A stretch of DNA of 64,000 bases from contig NZ_VCEJ01000002.1 in assembly GCF_005860805.1 (NCBI RefSeq), positions 1,286,375 to 1,350,374 on the forward strand. Reading direction: 5' to 3'. The notes under the pieces were generated by a model. The model worked only from the letters and a program-made list of their open reading frames with translations. It had not been told where the DNA came from and ran no database searches. The position numbers were made by a program, and so were the translations under genes. Below are positions 1-8,576 of this stretch, in pieces (the first letter of the stretch is position 1; each line of letters starts with the position of its first letter). The DNA comes from Dyadobacter luticola (GTDB lineage Bacteria > Bacteroidota > Bacteroidia > Cytophagales > Spirosomataceae).

Positions 1-2354
1 AATTCCAAAGCCGCTTTTCCATTCGTCGCCAGTGCAACCTGGAAACCGCTGTCCTCCGCTTTTGAAGTCATATCTGCCGCGAAAACTGCGTCGTCCTCGA
101 TCAGCAGCAGCCTATTTTCTTTCAAATGCTCGATCACCGGAGCAGGACGTACCACTACTTCCGGTTTTGCTTCCAGTTCCGGCAGAACCATTTCCGCTTC
201 CGCAGACGTCCCGCTTTGCACCGGGATTTTCAGTGTAAAAACAGAACCCTTACCCGGCTCGCTCGACAAGGAAATTGACCCTTTGAACAACCCGGCCAGC
301 TCGCGGCTGATCGAAAGTCCCAGACCTGTACCACCATATTTTCGGCTTGTAGAACCGTCGGCTTGCTGGAATGCTTCAAAAATCGCTTTCTGTTTTTCGA
401 GCGGAATACCGATGCCGGTATCAGACACTTTGAAAGACAGAAACCCGTCTTCCTCACTGATCAGCAAAGACACCGAACCTGGTGCAGACGTAAATTTAAT
501 CGCGTTGGAAAGCAAATTCCGCACAATCTGGATCAATCTTACGTGGTCAACATATAAAGTATCGGGGCAGGAAGCTGCTTTTTCAAGATTCAATGTTAGC
601 CCTTTATTTTCCGCCACTTTATGGAATGTATTGCGGATTTCACTCAGGATCAGCTCGGTAGCCACATTTTCGTTAAACAACTCAATTTTGCCAGACTCTA
701 CTTTTGCCAGATCGAGAATGTCGTTAATCAATGTTAAAAGATCATTTCCGGAATTGTAAATCACCGACGCGTACCGCTGCTCTTCCTCGCTCAGGCGGCT
801 CCCTTTATTTTCACCTAATATCCGCGATAAGATCAGAATACTATTGAGCGGCGTACGCAGCTCATGGCTCATATTGGCCAGGAATTCACTTTTGAATTTG
901 CCGCTTCTTTCCAGCTCGTCGGCTTTGATCTGTATCTGGTCGCGCGCTTCCTCGATCGTGCTTTTCTGCTCTTCCAGCATAAATGCCTTCTCTTCCAGCT
1001 CGGTATTTATTTGTTTTAGCTCCTCTTGTTGCACCCGCAATTCCTCTTCCGAAACCTGTAATAAGGATGTCTGGCGCGTCAGTTCTTCGTTGGTCACCCG
1101 CAATTCTTCCTGCTGACTTTCGAGTTCTTCCGCCTGTAACTGCGTTTTTTCAAGTAACTCATTGGCGGTTTGCCGGGCGTGGGAAGCCATGATACCTACG
1201 CCAATGTTGTCCGAAACCAGTTCCAGTAATTTGACCACTTTCGGCTCTGGATCAGTCAGATAACCCACTTCCAGGAGCGCCCGTACCTCACCGCCAAATG
1301 ATATGGTCTTCACGATCACCGCCGCAGGCTCGGTACTTCCGGTGGCGGTCTGCACTGAAAAATAGGCGGGGGTAACTTCCAGTTTTTTGAGGCTTATCTT
1401 ATCCTGGACAATCTGCCCGAGTATCCCGTCCCCGACAGTAATCTTGCCCGGAAAAGGTTGCGAACTGTTCATCCCCGAGCTTGCAGACATTTCCAATGTT
1501 TCGCCCGTCCTGGATACCAGGTACATGACCGCGATTTCAGCATTCGTCACCTCGACCAGTTTTTTCACCAGCCGCTCCGAAAGTTCTTTCAATGTAGGTT
1601 CCCCCCGGACCGCAGTGGACAACGTGATCGCAGCATTCAAAATCCAGTTTTTTTCCTGGTCTTCCAATGCCAATTCTTCCAGTCGCCGGTTGGCTTTTAA
1701 AGTTTCTTCCTCCGACGCTATCTGGGCATTATATGTTTTTCGGATAAAGTAATAAAGAAGCAGAATCACCAGTAAAAACGCCGAGCTACCCATCAGAATG
1801 TACTGCTTGGCTTCCGACGAGCTTACCGCCGCATTCTGTTCCCGCTCAATCAGCAGCCCTTCTTCCGCATTCTCAATCCGCCGGAAACTAAATTCAATGT
1901 GCGAAGACAGGTTTTTTCCTTGCAGCACGATCTTCTTGATGACGCCCAAAGTATCCTTGCGTAGTTTGAGCAGCTCGTACTGGCGGTTCATCAAATCGAG
2001 CCGCGATTCGAGAAGCAGCGACAATGAATCTACCCGAACTGTCTGGGTATTATTGTCTTTCACAAGCTTGCGAAGTACCTCTACCTGCGAAGCAATTTCG
2101 TTGCTCGACTGGATATAGTCGTTTTCAAACTTCGGGTTCCGGGTCAGTGCGTAGCCGCGAACATTGGACTCTGCCGTAAGCAGCAGGTTTTTGACCGAAC
2201 TGGAAACGCGCATCACTTCCCTGGTATGGTTAACCCAGCCGGTGTTTTCTAGTTGTACGCGGATGGCGTTATAGGACGTATACCCTACAACCAGCACTAA
2301 AAAAATGGAGAAAGCTATGCCTATGAAAACCTGTCGCTGAAAAGAGATGCGCAT
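1..2354 (-). CDS. Hybrid sensor histidine kinase (CHASE3-GAF-HisKA-HATPase-REC), 3' end cut by window
   Basis: Read from the minus strand: an ATG at 2354 opens about 784 codons that continue past base 1. A membrane segment (residues about 8-28) is followed by a CHASE3-like sensor region (about 35-178, with ESNVRGYALT) and a second membrane segment (about 185-205). Then come a GAF-like domain (about 235-395), a long Glu/Gln-rich coiled coil (about 395-480) and a HisKA H-box (FLANMSHELRTPLN, His497). The HATPase domain shows NLLSNAIKFT, DTGIGIP and GGTGLGL. A receiver domain starts near residue 748 (LLLIEDDA, acidic pair D754/D755), and its phospho-acceptor Asp lies outside the window. Known role of the family: membrane signal sensing followed by autophosphorylation and phosphorelay. 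The signal and target cannot be told from the sequence. Confidence 0.93.
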   Translation of the reverse strand, partial: MRISFQRQVFIGIAFSIFLVLVVGYTSYNAIRVQLENTGWVNHTREVMRVSSSVKNLLLTAESNVRGYALTRNPKFENDYIQSSNEIASQVEVLRKLVKDNNTQTVRVDSLSLLLESRLDLMNRQYELLKLRKDTLGVIKKIVLQGKNLSSHIEFSFRRIENAEEGLLIEREQNAAVSSSEAKQYILMGSSAFLLVILLLYYFIRKTYNAQIASEEETLKANRRLEELALEDQEKNWILNAAITLSTAVRGEPTLKELSERLVKKLVEVTNAEIAVMYLVSRTGETLEMSASSGMNSSQPFPGKITVGDGILGQIVQDKISLKKLEVTPAYFSVQTATGSTEPAAVIVKTISFGGEVRALLEVGYLTDPEPKVVKLLELVSDNIGVGIMASHARQTANELLEKTQLQAEELESQQEELRVTNEELTRQTSLLQVSEEELRVQQEELKQINTELEEKAFMLEEQKSTIEEARDQIQIKADELERSGKFKSEFLANMSHELRTPLNSILILSRILGENKGSRLSEEEQRYASVIYNSGNDLLTLINDILDLAKVESGKIELFNENVATELILSEIRNTFHKVAENKGLTLNLEKAASCPDTLYVDHVRLIQIVRNLLSNAIKFTSAPGSVSLLISEEDGFLSFKVSDTGIGIPLEKQKAIFEAFQQADGSTSRKYGGTGLGLSISRELAGLFKGSISLSSEPGKGSVFTLKIPVQSGTSAEAEMVLPELEAKPEVVVRPAPVIEHLKENRLLLIEDDAVFAADMTSKAEDSGFQVALATNGKAALE

Positions 2355-2531
2355 AAGGGACAAAAAGGGATAGAATTAAATCGAGCGGGATATTTTCCGT
2401 GAATATCACTAAAAATAATGATTTGACGCTGTTTCCTGCTCAACAGTGTAGTGGTTTTTTTGTATTCCGCCACATTTCGATAAAATTAATTCTACTTTAT
2501 TTAAAGAATGCAGTAAACTCACCCGATTATA

Positions 2532-5500
2532 TCACGCAACCCACTCTACCGCTTCGTCTTCCAGGGTTATCAGCACGCCGCGGGACTTGTTCCCCGACTC
2601 CTGATTTGCCTTAATCAACTTCCTTAAATGCCGCCGGGGCTCATCGGGATTGTTGCCGCCGACGAATGACATGAAGATCGATTCACCGTCCCGGGTTTGA
2701 ACTACCCGGTCTATATGTAGCAGTTTTCCGCCCGGCATCAGCAGCTCTTTATTGACCTGAATGTGGTTTTCGTCATCATATAAAATCCGCAGCGAAGGAT
2801 CGTTCAGCAGGTTACTGGCCGATTTTTCAATTTCAAATGTTTCTTTTGAAGTAAAAATCCCCTCGGTCACCAGCTTCCGTAAAGCCTCCGGTAAATCGGA
2901 AACTGTCCGGAGGCGCGTGAGCAGATACCGCATTTTTTGCAGTCGGTCGCGCCGCGGTTCAAAGGTTTGTACGTCAAAAATCCGGTCGGCCATTCTTCGG
3001 AGCCGCAATGATTCCGTGCGATCGTTACTCAGGATATGTTGAACGACAAATGGCTGAAAATCAGTTTTCTGATGTGCATGAAAAGGCTGACTGGCTGCAT
3101 TGGAAAGCACATATTTCGATTCCTGCTCACTCCATGCCGGCACAAAATCCTGCTGGCTGAGATAATCCCGCAGCCAGTTGCTCACCTGTTGCCCGCCCTC
3201 CCACTTGCGGTCGCGCTTCGCCAGAATATACAATCTTTGTACGGGCCGGGTAAATGCGACGTAAAGTAAGTTCAAATTTTCAGCCAGAATCCGCTCGCGC
3301 TCATTTTGGTACTGATCGGCCACCGGCGTACTTTCCAGATCTTTCACCAGTGAAACCAGCGAGCTGTTCAGCTTTTTTGGCTTCTCATCGTCCTCAGCCG
3401 GCAAGGCAAGTTCGTCATAAGAGACATTTTCCAGATCCAGCCACAAACGGTCCAGCCGGGCATTCGGCGACACTTTCCAATGTGCGTAAGGAACAATCAC
3501 AACCGGATATTCCAAACCTTTCGATTTATGGATGGTCGTGATCCTAATTGCATCGGTTTCGTCGGGAATCGTGATTGAAATTCGCTGCCGGGCAGTTTCC
3601 CAATAAATCAGAAAATCGCCAAGGTGGTTACTCTTCCGGTTGCCGAATTCCAGCACCACGTCGAGAAAGCGGAAGAGATATTCATTCTCAAAATGATTTT
3701 CCAGTAATCCGAAATGCTGCATTAAATATTCACTCAGCTCAAAAACAGAGAGTTGCCGCATCCGGAACGAGCTGAGGGTGATGTTCCATTTTCTAAAATA
3801 ATTTAGAAAACTATCCAGTCCCCGCTCCTCGCACAACAGTCTTATCTGCTCATAATCAGCCGGCGCCGGATTTTCTCGCCGGATCACGTGATGAAAAAGA
3901 TAGGACGCCTCATACCGCGCCAGCCTGTGGTCGGAGCTGTGCAGGACTTTCATGAACGACACTACAAAATGCACCGCCCGCGAATAACCCAGCGAAAGCG
4001 CGTCGTCCGAAATGAGCGGGAAACCCGCCTCTTTCATGGAATTCGCCAAAGCAGTTGCTTCTTTTTTCCGGCGGCATAAAATGGCAATATCCCGCCAATT
4101 ATAGCCGGTTGCGCGTAGCTCAGCCACCAATTCCAGCGAACGTTTCACAATGTTGTCTACCGCATCAGTCTGCTCATTTTCAATGACTTCATCCTTCACT
4201 TCCAAAAATTCCAGCTCCACATGCCCGCCTTCTTTGACTCCCTCAGGAATTTCTTGCTGGAAGTTCTGATCGTACACTTCGCGGATCAGCGGATAATCAT
4301 TGCCAAGTTCATTGGCGACAAATGCAAAGAAATTGTTATTAAACTGTGTGATTTCCCGGAAGCTGCGGCGGTTGGTTTTCAAATGGTTAACGTGCAGATA
4401 CTGATCGAGGCTGCCCAATCTTTCAGTATGAAAAGTGTCGTCACCAAAAATCGTCGCCAGCTGCATCACCTGGCTTTGCGCCAGTTGGAGGATCAAATCC
4501 ATATCCCCTCCCCGAAAACGATAAATCGATTGTTTCGCGTCCCCTACCACCAGGTTAAAAAATCCGCCCGACAAAGCATTTTCGATCAGCGGCAGCAAGT
4601 TGGCAAACTGCAATTTGGAGGTATCCTGGAATTCGTCCACCAGAATGTGGTTGTACCGCTCGCCCAGGCGCTCAAAAATGAAAGGTACCGGCTCCCGCGC
4701 TACAATCTCCACGATTTTGCGGTTGAAATCCGAAATATGTACCTGGTTATTCTGTTTCAGCAGCGCGTCAAATTCCTTCCGGATTTCGCCCAAAAGTGAC
4801 AAATGATAAATGTGCCTGCCAAGCTGATTGTATAACGTAACTTTCTGTGTTTCAACCAGCCGGATGTTCTCAATCTGGTGAAAATAATTTTCCAGGTCTG
4901 TCCTGATCTTTTCAATTTCATCTTTGATTAAAACCGGCGACTTGGCACCATACCACACGCCCTCGCCGATGGTTTTGTATACGTAAGAATTCGGCTCCGC
5001 CCAGAGCTTCTTCCCCTCCGACCGGTCCCGAAAAAACCCGAAAATGCCCCGCCCGCTCTGATGGAAATCTTTTTCCGTCAAAAAGGTAGATTGAATCACA
5101 TCGAATGCATTTTTGGAAAGCCTGGTTACCATCGCCTCTTTTTCCCTGACAAATGTGCTCATCTGGTTCCGGATCGAGATCCAGTCTTCCATTTTCAGGT
5201 TTTCTACCAGCTTCATTTTCAAGTAACTCTGCTCGCTCAGCAAGGTTCCGGCCGTCTCGCGGATCTGCATCGGCAGTGCGCCCCAGCTTTTTCCTTCCTC
5301 CGCATTTTCGCGGTAGTATCGCTCCACAATGTCGGTCAGAACACCTTCGCCATCCTGCCCGATCCGCGCCAGCAGCCGGTCCACCGCTTCATTCAGCAGG
5401 TCACCGTCGAGTTGGGTTTCAAAAATAAAGGGTATCCCCAGCTCATCCGTAAAGCTGCTGATCAGCCTCTGCGTGAACTTATCGATGGTCATCACGGCAA

Positions 5501-5846
5501 AATCCGAATATCGGTGAAGGATTTGCCTGAAAACCGCATGTGCCCGCTCCGACATTCTGCGCATCCCCTCGGCCAGAACGTCGGGATCTGTAAGAGCCTC
5601 AGGATAAAGCTCTGTGGTAATGTCATAAAGCATTTGTGGCGGCTGCGATGAACCTGACGACGCAAATAACCGCAACATCAGCAGGATACGGTCCTTCATT
5701 TCATTGGCAGCCGCATTGGTAAATGTTACCGCCAGTATATGCTTGAAATAAGTGTCTGAATCCGAGGTTAAAGCCAGTTTTAGATACTCTTTGGTCAAAG
5801 TGTAAGTTTTTCCTGACCCTGCCGATGAACTGTATACTTTAAACAC
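2532..5846 (-). CDS. UvrD/RecB-family helicase, AddA-like, with degenerate nuclease end
   Basis: A superfamily 1 helicase of about 1104 residues. Walker A is AGSGKT (residues 9-14), motif II is DEFQDT (about 403) and motif III is GDAKQSIYRFRGGD (about 440). TIHKSKGLEYPVV and NLLYVAFTRP are the C-terminal helicase motifs. The length and order match AddA/RecB-type recombination helicases that process double-strand breaks. Near residue 1044 the C-terminus has HIDRVV, the first half of a RecB-type nuclease motif, but the expected DYKT is replaced by FMSFVGG, so nuclease activity is doubtful. No AddB-like partner is nearby. Start: the frame is open to a TTG at 5888, but that codon sits in the tail of a terminator hairpin. 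The GTG at 5846 gives FKVYSSSAGSGKT, the usual N-terminus in this family, and is preferred. Confidence 0.9.
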   Translation of the reverse strand: MFKVYSSSAGSGKTYTLTKEYLKLALTSDSDTYFKHILAVTFTNAAANEMKDRILLMLRLFASSGSSQPPQMLYDITTELYPEALTDPDVLAEGMRRMSERAHAVFRQILHRYSDFAVMTIDKFTQRLISSFTDELGIPFIFETQLDGDLLNEAVDRLLARIGQDGEGVLTDIVERYYRENAEEGKSWGALPMQIRETAGTLLSEQSYLKMKLVENLKMEDWISIRNQMSTFVREKEAMVTRLSKNAFDVIQSTFLTEKDFHQSGRGIFGFFRDRSEGKKLWAEPNSYVYKTIGEGVWYGAKSPVLIKDEIEKIRTDLENYFHQIENIRLVETQKVTLYNQLGRHIYHLSLLGEIRKEFDALLKQNNQVHISDFNRKIVEIVAREPVPFIFERLGERYNHILVDEFQDTSKLQFANLLPLIENALSGGFFNLVVGDAKQSIYRFRGGDMDLILQLAQSQVMQLATIFGDDTFHTERLGSLDQYLHVNHLKTNRRSFREITQFNNNFFAFVANELGNDYPLIREVYDQNFQQEIPEGVKEGGHVELEFLEVKDEVIENEQTDAVDNIVKRSLELVAELRATGYNWRDIAILCRRKKEATALANSMKEAGFPLISDDALSLGYSRAVHFVVSFMKVLHSSDHRLARYEASYLFHHVIRRENPAPADYEQIRLLCEERGLDSFLNYFRKWNITLSSFRMRQLSVFELSEYLMQHFGLLENHFENEYLFRFLDVVLEFGNRKSNHLGDFLIYWETARQRISITIPDETDAIRITTIHKSKGLEYPVVIVPYAHWKVSPNARLDRLWLDLENVSYDELALPAEDDEKPKKLNSSLVSLVKDLESTPVADQYQNERERILAENLNLLYVAFTRPVQRLYILAKRDRKWEGGQQVSNWLRDYLSQQDFVPAWSEQESKYVLSNAASQPFHAHQKTDFQPFVVQHILSNDRTESLRLRRMADRIFDVQTFEPRRDRLQKMRYLLTRLRTVSDLPEALRKLVTEGIFTSKETFEIEKSASNLLNDPSLRILYDDENHIQVNKELLMPGGKLLHIDRVVQTRDGESIFMSFVGGNNPDEPRRHLRKLIKANQESGNKSRGVLITLEDEAVEWVA

Positions 5847-5888
5847 TTTTGAAGAAAAATGATGTGGATGACTGGTCAATATACACAA

Positions 5889-5914
5889 AAAAAGCAGGCT
5901 GAGACCTGCTTTTT
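5889..5914. terminator. Bidirectional rho-independent terminator
   Basis: A 10-bp stem, AAAAAGCAGG paired with CCTGCTTTTT, has a 6-nt loop, and both strands end in a T run. On the minus strand it follows the barrel protein gene (stop at 5940) and lies directly before the helicase gene, so the helicase probably has its own downstream start. Confidence 0.8.
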
Positions 5915-5939
5915 GAGATACTGAAAAAGGGAAATGCTA

Positions 5940-6461
5940 TTACAAATTGAAGCGGATACCTGCCGAAATGTTGGGGCTCAGGTAAAAAGGTCTTGGCAAA
6001 AGTTCAAGGTAGGTACCGCCTTCCAGGAACACCGAAATGCGGTTGTCCGGAATGTAATATTCAAAACCACCCAGCACCGAACCGCCCAATGAAATGTCTT
6101 TTTCGTAGTTGCCGGTCAACCTCTTAGGATAAGACCTGCGGCTGTTAACCTGCCCGCCCAGACCGTAGTAAACATGCACAGTCTCGGAATTAAAAACGGG
6201 CGTGTGCCACAAATAATGCACCTGCAAAGATACCCCGGCATTTTTGTAGGTCCCCTCATCGCCCCGGTACTTCCGGTCATTTGAGAGCAGCCCGCCGTAG
6301 GTACCGATGGTCACGTCCAGTGCATGAATGTTGTTAAAATATTTGCGGATATTGACTCCGGTAGGCTCGCCCAGTTTAAAACCCACAGCCCAGTTATCGT
6401 ACTGCGCTTGCGCGATTCCAAAGCATAATGTTAAAATGATTGATAAGGCTAATTTCTTCAT
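5940..6461 (-). CDS. Outer-membrane beta-barrel-like protein
   Basis: 173 residues starting with a clear signal peptide (MKKLALSIILTLCFGIAQAQ, cleavage near residue 20). The rest alternates hydrophobic and polar residues with many Gly and aromatic positions (for example GEPTGVNIRKYF, VHYLWHTPVF) and ends in a beta-strand-like tail, AGIRFNL. This is the pattern of small Bacteroidota outer-membrane barrels, here about eight strands by inference. It lies downstream of hisC on the same strand with a 44-bp gap and is followed by a strong terminator. It may be read through from the his genes or have its own promoter. No specific function can be assigned. Confidence 0.75.
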   Translation of the reverse strand: MKKLALSIILTLCFGIAQAQYDNWAVGFKLGEPTGVNIRKYFNNIHALDVTIGTYGGLLSNDRKYRGDEGTYKNAGVSLQVHYLWHTPVFNSETVHVYYGLGGQVNSRRSYPKRLTGNYEKDISLGGSVLGGFEYYIPDNRISVFLEGGTYLELLPRPFYLSPNISAGIRFNL

Positions 6462-6505
6462 AATTGAGTACGTCGGGGAATGTTCTATTTGAGTATTGAA
6501 TGTTA

Positions 6506-7579
6506 CTACACAATAACGCTCGTCTGCTGGTATTTCTTTAAAGAATTGATCAAAACTTCATTTTCAGCCTGCGTTCCTACGGTTATTCTAAGACATCCGT
6601 CGCAAAGTGCAACCCGCGAGCGGTCCCGCACAATGATCTGTTCGCCGATCAGATAATCCATCACGGCCTTCGCGTCTTCAAACTGTACCAAAAGGAAGTT
6701 GGCGTCCGACGGGTGAATGTGGATCACCAGCGACAACTCTTCCAGCATATTATGCAGCGCAGCTCTTTGCGTAAGAATGTCCGCCACCATTTCGTCCTTA
6801 CTTTCCTGATTTTCCAAACCTCGAAGCAGGGCTTGCTGTGCAGGCAGGCTAATGTTGTAAGGTGGTTTTATTTTATTCAAAATTTTAATCAGCTCCACCG
6901 ACGCGAAGCACATTCCCACCCTGAGCCCCGCCAATCCCCAGGCTTTGGAGAATGTTTGCAGCACCACCAGGTTCGGATTTTCGTCCAACTTACTGATCCA
7001 GGAAGGTGTTTCTGTAAAATCAATATATGCCTCGTCGACAACCACCAATCCATTGAAATTTTCAAGAAGCGTTTGGATGGCGTCCTGTTGCATCACATTA
7101 CCCGTCGGATTATTCGGCGAACAAATCCAGATGATTTTGGTAAAAGGCGTGATTGCATTCAAAACTGCCTGCGTATCAATGTGATAATCCGGCGTCAGCA
7201 ACACTTTGTCAATTTTGACATCATGAATGTTGGCGCTCACTTCGTACATACCGTACGTCGGCGGCATAATGATCACATAGTCGTGCGCAGGCGTGCAGGT
7301 AGCGCGTACCAGTAAGTCGATCGGTTCATCGCTGCCATTTCCCAGAAATATGCGGGACGGATCGATGCCCTTGATCGGTGCCAGTTTTTGTTTGATTTCG
7401 GCCTGATACGGATCAGGATATCTGTTATAATGTTCCTCAGTAACAGAGCCGTACGGATTTTCATTGGCATCCAGAAACACCCCGACGTGGCCGGTATATT
7501 CGTCTCTGGCGGAGGAATAAGGGGCCAGCGAAATGATATGCGGCCGCAGGATTTTATTTAATTCAAAAGTATTCTTCAT
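6506..7579 (-). CDS. hisC: Histidinol-phosphate aminotransferase
   Basis: 357 residues of a fold-type I PLP aminotransferase. Visible features are FLGNGSDEPIDLL (phosphate-binding region), WICSPNNPTG, VVVDEAYIDF and the Schiff-base lysine in TFSKAWGLAGLRVG. The family converts imidazole acetol phosphate to histidinol phosphate with glutamate. Start: the frame extends to 7594 (MPGFT...), but the ATG at 7579 gives MKNTFELNKILRP, which fits the family better. It is the last his gene in this cluster and is separated from hisD by a toxin-antitoxin pair. hisB, hisH, hisA, hisF and hisI are not in the window. Confidence 0.95.
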   Translation of the reverse strand: MKNTFELNKILRPHIISLAPYSSARDEYTGHVGVFLDANENPYGSVTEEHYNRYPDPYQAEIKQKLAPIKGIDPSRIFLGNGSDEPIDLLVRATCTPAHDYVIIMPPTYGMYEVSANIHDVKIDKVLLTPDYHIDTQAVLNAITPFTKIIWICSPNNPTGNVMQQDAIQTLLENFNGLVVVDEAYIDFTETPSWISKLDENPNLVVLQTFSKAWGLAGLRVGMCFASVELIKILNKIKPPYNISLPAQQALLRGLENQESKDEMVADILTQRAALHNMLEELSLVIHIHPSDANFLLVQFEDAKAVMDYLIGEQIIVRDRSRVALCDGCLRITVGTQAENEVLINSLKKYQQTSVIV

Positions 7580-7612
7580 TGTAAATCCCGGCATTGCGGC
7601 CAGGTATTTGAT

Positions 7613-8068
7613 TTATTTAGAAAACACGTACAGTCTTTTATCAAATTCAAAAGGCTCCACGTCCACAATTTTGATAGCGCTGGCATTCACATGCATCGGG
7701 TTGATCAGATAATTAAACTCCGATTTTACCACCACCGAGGGCACGCGGCACAAAAGCGTCCGCTTTTCGCGCAGCCAGGTATCCCCTGTTTCTTTCGTCC
7801 AATGCGGCTCTTCCTGCCAATCCTGGATCATGTATGGCGCCTGCGTATTCACCATAGGATCAGGCACATACAGCACGACAACAACATAATCTGGCGGCGG
7901 GACCGTCCTGCTCCAGTGCACCAGCACTTCCAGCATAGCCAGCGAGCGGTGAGAGGAGGTATAAAGCATGTGGTTTCCGGGGGAATTCCATCTTCCGCCG
8001 TGATAAAAGGCACCTATTCCGGTAAGATCGTTTTGAAATTCAGTGCGTGTGATCCTGAAAAGCTCCAT
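7613..8068 (-). CDS. RES-domain toxin
   Basis: 151 residues matching the RES family. Conserved positions are an N-terminal Arg (LFRITR), FYHGGRWNSPG (Arg26), MLYTSSHRSLAMLE (Tyr36, Glu47) and a His in LVHW. Characterised RES proteins of Xre-RES modules degrade NAD+ and arrest growth. The start codon overlaps the stop of the upstream antitoxin gene by one base (TAATG), the usual coupling of these pairs. It sits between hisD and hisC. Assignment to the family is strong, while toxicity in this host is inferred. Confidence 0.9.
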   Translation of the reverse strand: MELFRITRTEFQNDLTGIGAFYHGGRWNSPGNHMLYTSSHRSLAMLEVLVHWSRTVPPPDYVVVVLYVPDPMVNTQAPYMIQDWQEEPHWTKETGDTWLREKRTLLCRVPSVVVKSEFNYLINPMHVNASAIKIVDVEPFEFDKRLYVFSK

Positions 8069-8514
8069 TAAGCGAAGATTCCGTGTTCGATCCGGCCCAG
8101 CTCGGTTTTGATGAGCTCAATGCCGGCATGTGTTTTTAAAAATGTGACCGGCTTCTCCTGGCCGAGCGCAGGGATCATGTTATTGAGCCAGTCCAGAAAA
8201 TAGGTTTTACCTAAAACCCTTACCCCTACCGAAAAAAGATCTGCGAGTGCGATCAGATGATCTGAAACTACATTGCTCAGCAAATCCACATCTTCGTAGC
8301 GTTGCAGGTTCCTGGGAGTAACTGGTAATAAAGCGATTACATCTTTGGCATCCATCCCTACCGAATCCGCCAGATGCTGGATCGAGGCTTTGGGCACACC
8401 GTTTTCGGCCAGATGTGCGAGATCAAAATCACTTTTTACAGCATGTTTGAGAACATTATATCCTCCCAAACGCTCATTTACCATTCGTGCTGTCATAACT
8501 GGATTCTTTAACAT
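8068..8514 (-). CDS. Xre/MbcA/ParS-type antitoxin of the RES pair
   Basis: 148 residues. The N-terminal part (about 1-90) is a helical Xre-like DNA-binding region with a segment VDLLSNVVSDHLIALADLF. The C-terminal part (about 90-148) resembles the toxin-binding domain of DUF2384 antitoxins (GVRVLGKTYFLDWLN, then PVTFLKTHAGIELIKTELGRIEHG). The order antitoxin then toxin, the sizes and the one-base overlap are typical of RES-Xre modules. Such antitoxins usually bind the toxin and repress their own promoter, and the 62 bp upstream (8515-8576) are AT-rich and could hold that promoter. Confidence 0.88.
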   Translation of the reverse strand: MLKNPVMTARMVNERLGGYNVLKHAVKSDFDLAHLAENGVPKASIQHLADSVGMDAKDVIALLPVTPRNLQRYEDVDLLSNVVSDHLIALADLFSVGVRVLGKTYFLDWLNNMIPALGQEKPVTFLKTHAGIELIKTELGRIEHGIFA

Positions 8515-8576
8515 TGAGAAATATGTCCTCTAAATTAAGACATTTTTCCTGGTTTAAAAATTCCTTTTCACTTTTT

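Noticed and set aside
2340..2354. Possible frameshift at the start of the histidine kinase
   Set aside because: On re-reading the A run the ATG at 2354 is in the same frame as the H-box and REC domain, so no frameshift exists.
5061..5651. 196-codon open frame on the plus strand, and others at 4221-4799
   Set aside because: Both lie opposite the helicase gene and have no recognisable domain.
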